5,905 nt of DNA, from contig VBLN01000231.1 in the NCBI GenBank assembly GCA_005878685.1, positions 1 through 5,905 on the forward strand, written 5' to 3'. This stretch comes from Deltaproteobacteria bacterium. GTDB taxonomy: Bacteria; Desulfobacterota; Binatia; UBA9968. Positions 5,517 to 5,905 of this stretch are shown one piece after another (position 1 is the stretch's first letter; every line of letters starts with the position of its first letter). Both the position numbers and the translations under genes were made by a program. The notes under the pieces were generated by a model. It did not search any database and was not told the DNA's origin. It saw nothing but the letters and a program-made list of their open reading frames with translations.

Positions 5517-5905
5517 TTAAAGGTCGGCTCCAAGGTAGGTCTCTTTCACTGTGCTGTTCTCTACAATCTCCGTTGGAGATCCTTCGGCGACCTTTCGGCC
5601 CCGATCCAGCACGACTACTCGGTTCGCCAGGCGGAATAATTCCCGCAGCCGGTGCTCGACCATGATAAGGGTCATTCCTCTTTGCTGCAGTTTTTCGATC
5701 AGAGGGACCATGCTTGCCACCTCCGAAGCGCTCAGGCCGGAAAACAGCTCGTCAGTAACAAGAAGGTCCGGTCGCAACGCCAGGCAGCGGGCAAGCTCGA
5801 GGCGCCGGAGATAGCCGTGGGGAAGAGTCGAGGCCGGCTTGTAAGGAACATGCGAGTCCCGTTCGAACCCGACCTCCTCCAGCAGATCCAGAGCGACGGC
5901 ATCGC
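5517..5905 (-). CDS. livG: LivG-type ABC transporter ATP-binding protein, N-terminus outside window
   Basis: The frame is open from the window edge to the TAA at 5519-5517 and gives the last 128 residues of an ABC ATPase. In order it shows the signature region LPHGYLRRLELARCLA, Walker B LLVTDELFSGLSASEV, the switch histidine in LIMVEHRLRELF, and the C-terminal ANRVVVLDRGRKVAEG segment, ending in VKETYLGADL. The RRLE(L/I)AR run and the ending are typical of LivG, partner of the adjacent LivF in branched-chain amino acid/amide-type importers. Two key positions differ from the family: the signature has HGYL where YGxQ is usual, and Walker B has DEL where DEP is usual. The catalytic Glu and switch His remain. 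Walker A lies outside the window. The gene abuts livF with no spacer and is first of the visible operon; permease genes are expected further upstream on this strand. Confidence 0.9.
   Translation of the reverse strand, partial: DAVALDLLEEVGFERDSHVPYKPASTLPHGYLRRLELARCLALRPDLLVTDELFSGLSASEVASMVPLIEKLQQRGMTLIMVEHRLRELFRLANRVVVLDRGRKVAEGSPTEIVENSTVKETYLGADL

Overview
The window looks like chromosomal DNA from a Gram-negative bacterium of moderately high G+C. It carries exported solute-binding proteins, a LivFG-type ABC importer and an acyl-CoA ligase. Many orphan binding proteins next to Liv-type importers and CoA ligases are typical of uncultured soil lineages such as Binatota/Desulfobacterota-like or Rokubacteria/Methylomirabilota-like bacteria. 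That placement is a low-confidence inference from gene content; no rRNA or phylogenetic marker is present. I see no tRNA, rRNA, CRISPR array, insertion sequence or phage gene.

Left part (1-1955, minus strand): two genes in a likely operon, read right to left. The first is a TAXI-family substrate-binding protein (1008-1955) with no visible signal peptide. After a 30-nt gap comes an exported ABC-type (Fe3+/AfuA-like fold) solute-binding protein (977 to beyond position 1), cut off by the window edge.

Middle (1956-3121): a 101-bp divergent intergenic region holds a plausible minus-strand promoter. It is followed on the plus strand by a complete second AfuA-like solute-binding protein (2057-3121), a clear paralogue of the first. 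Only 43 bp separate its stop from the stop of the convergent ligase gene, and I see no convincing hairpin terminator there.

Right part (3165-5905, minus strand): a tightly packed operon runs livG (C-terminal part only) > livF > AMP-binding acyl-CoA ligase. The livG stop abuts the livF start (TAAATG), and the livF stop overlaps the probable ligase start (TTGA). Such an arrangement suggests uptake of an organic acid or amino-acid-like compound followed by CoA activation. However, the ligase reading frame is broken by an apparent one-base insertion near 4281-4323. LivF lacks about 11 residues near its C-terminus, exactly where a 10-bp inverted repeat sits. LivG has substitutions in its signature and Walker B motifs. 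The operon may be decaying, or the sequence may contain errors.

I found no clearly new biological system. The most interesting points are the lesions in the Liv/ligase operon, the signal-less TAXI protein paired with an unrelated type of binding protein, and the divergent pair of paralogous binding proteins without permeases in view.
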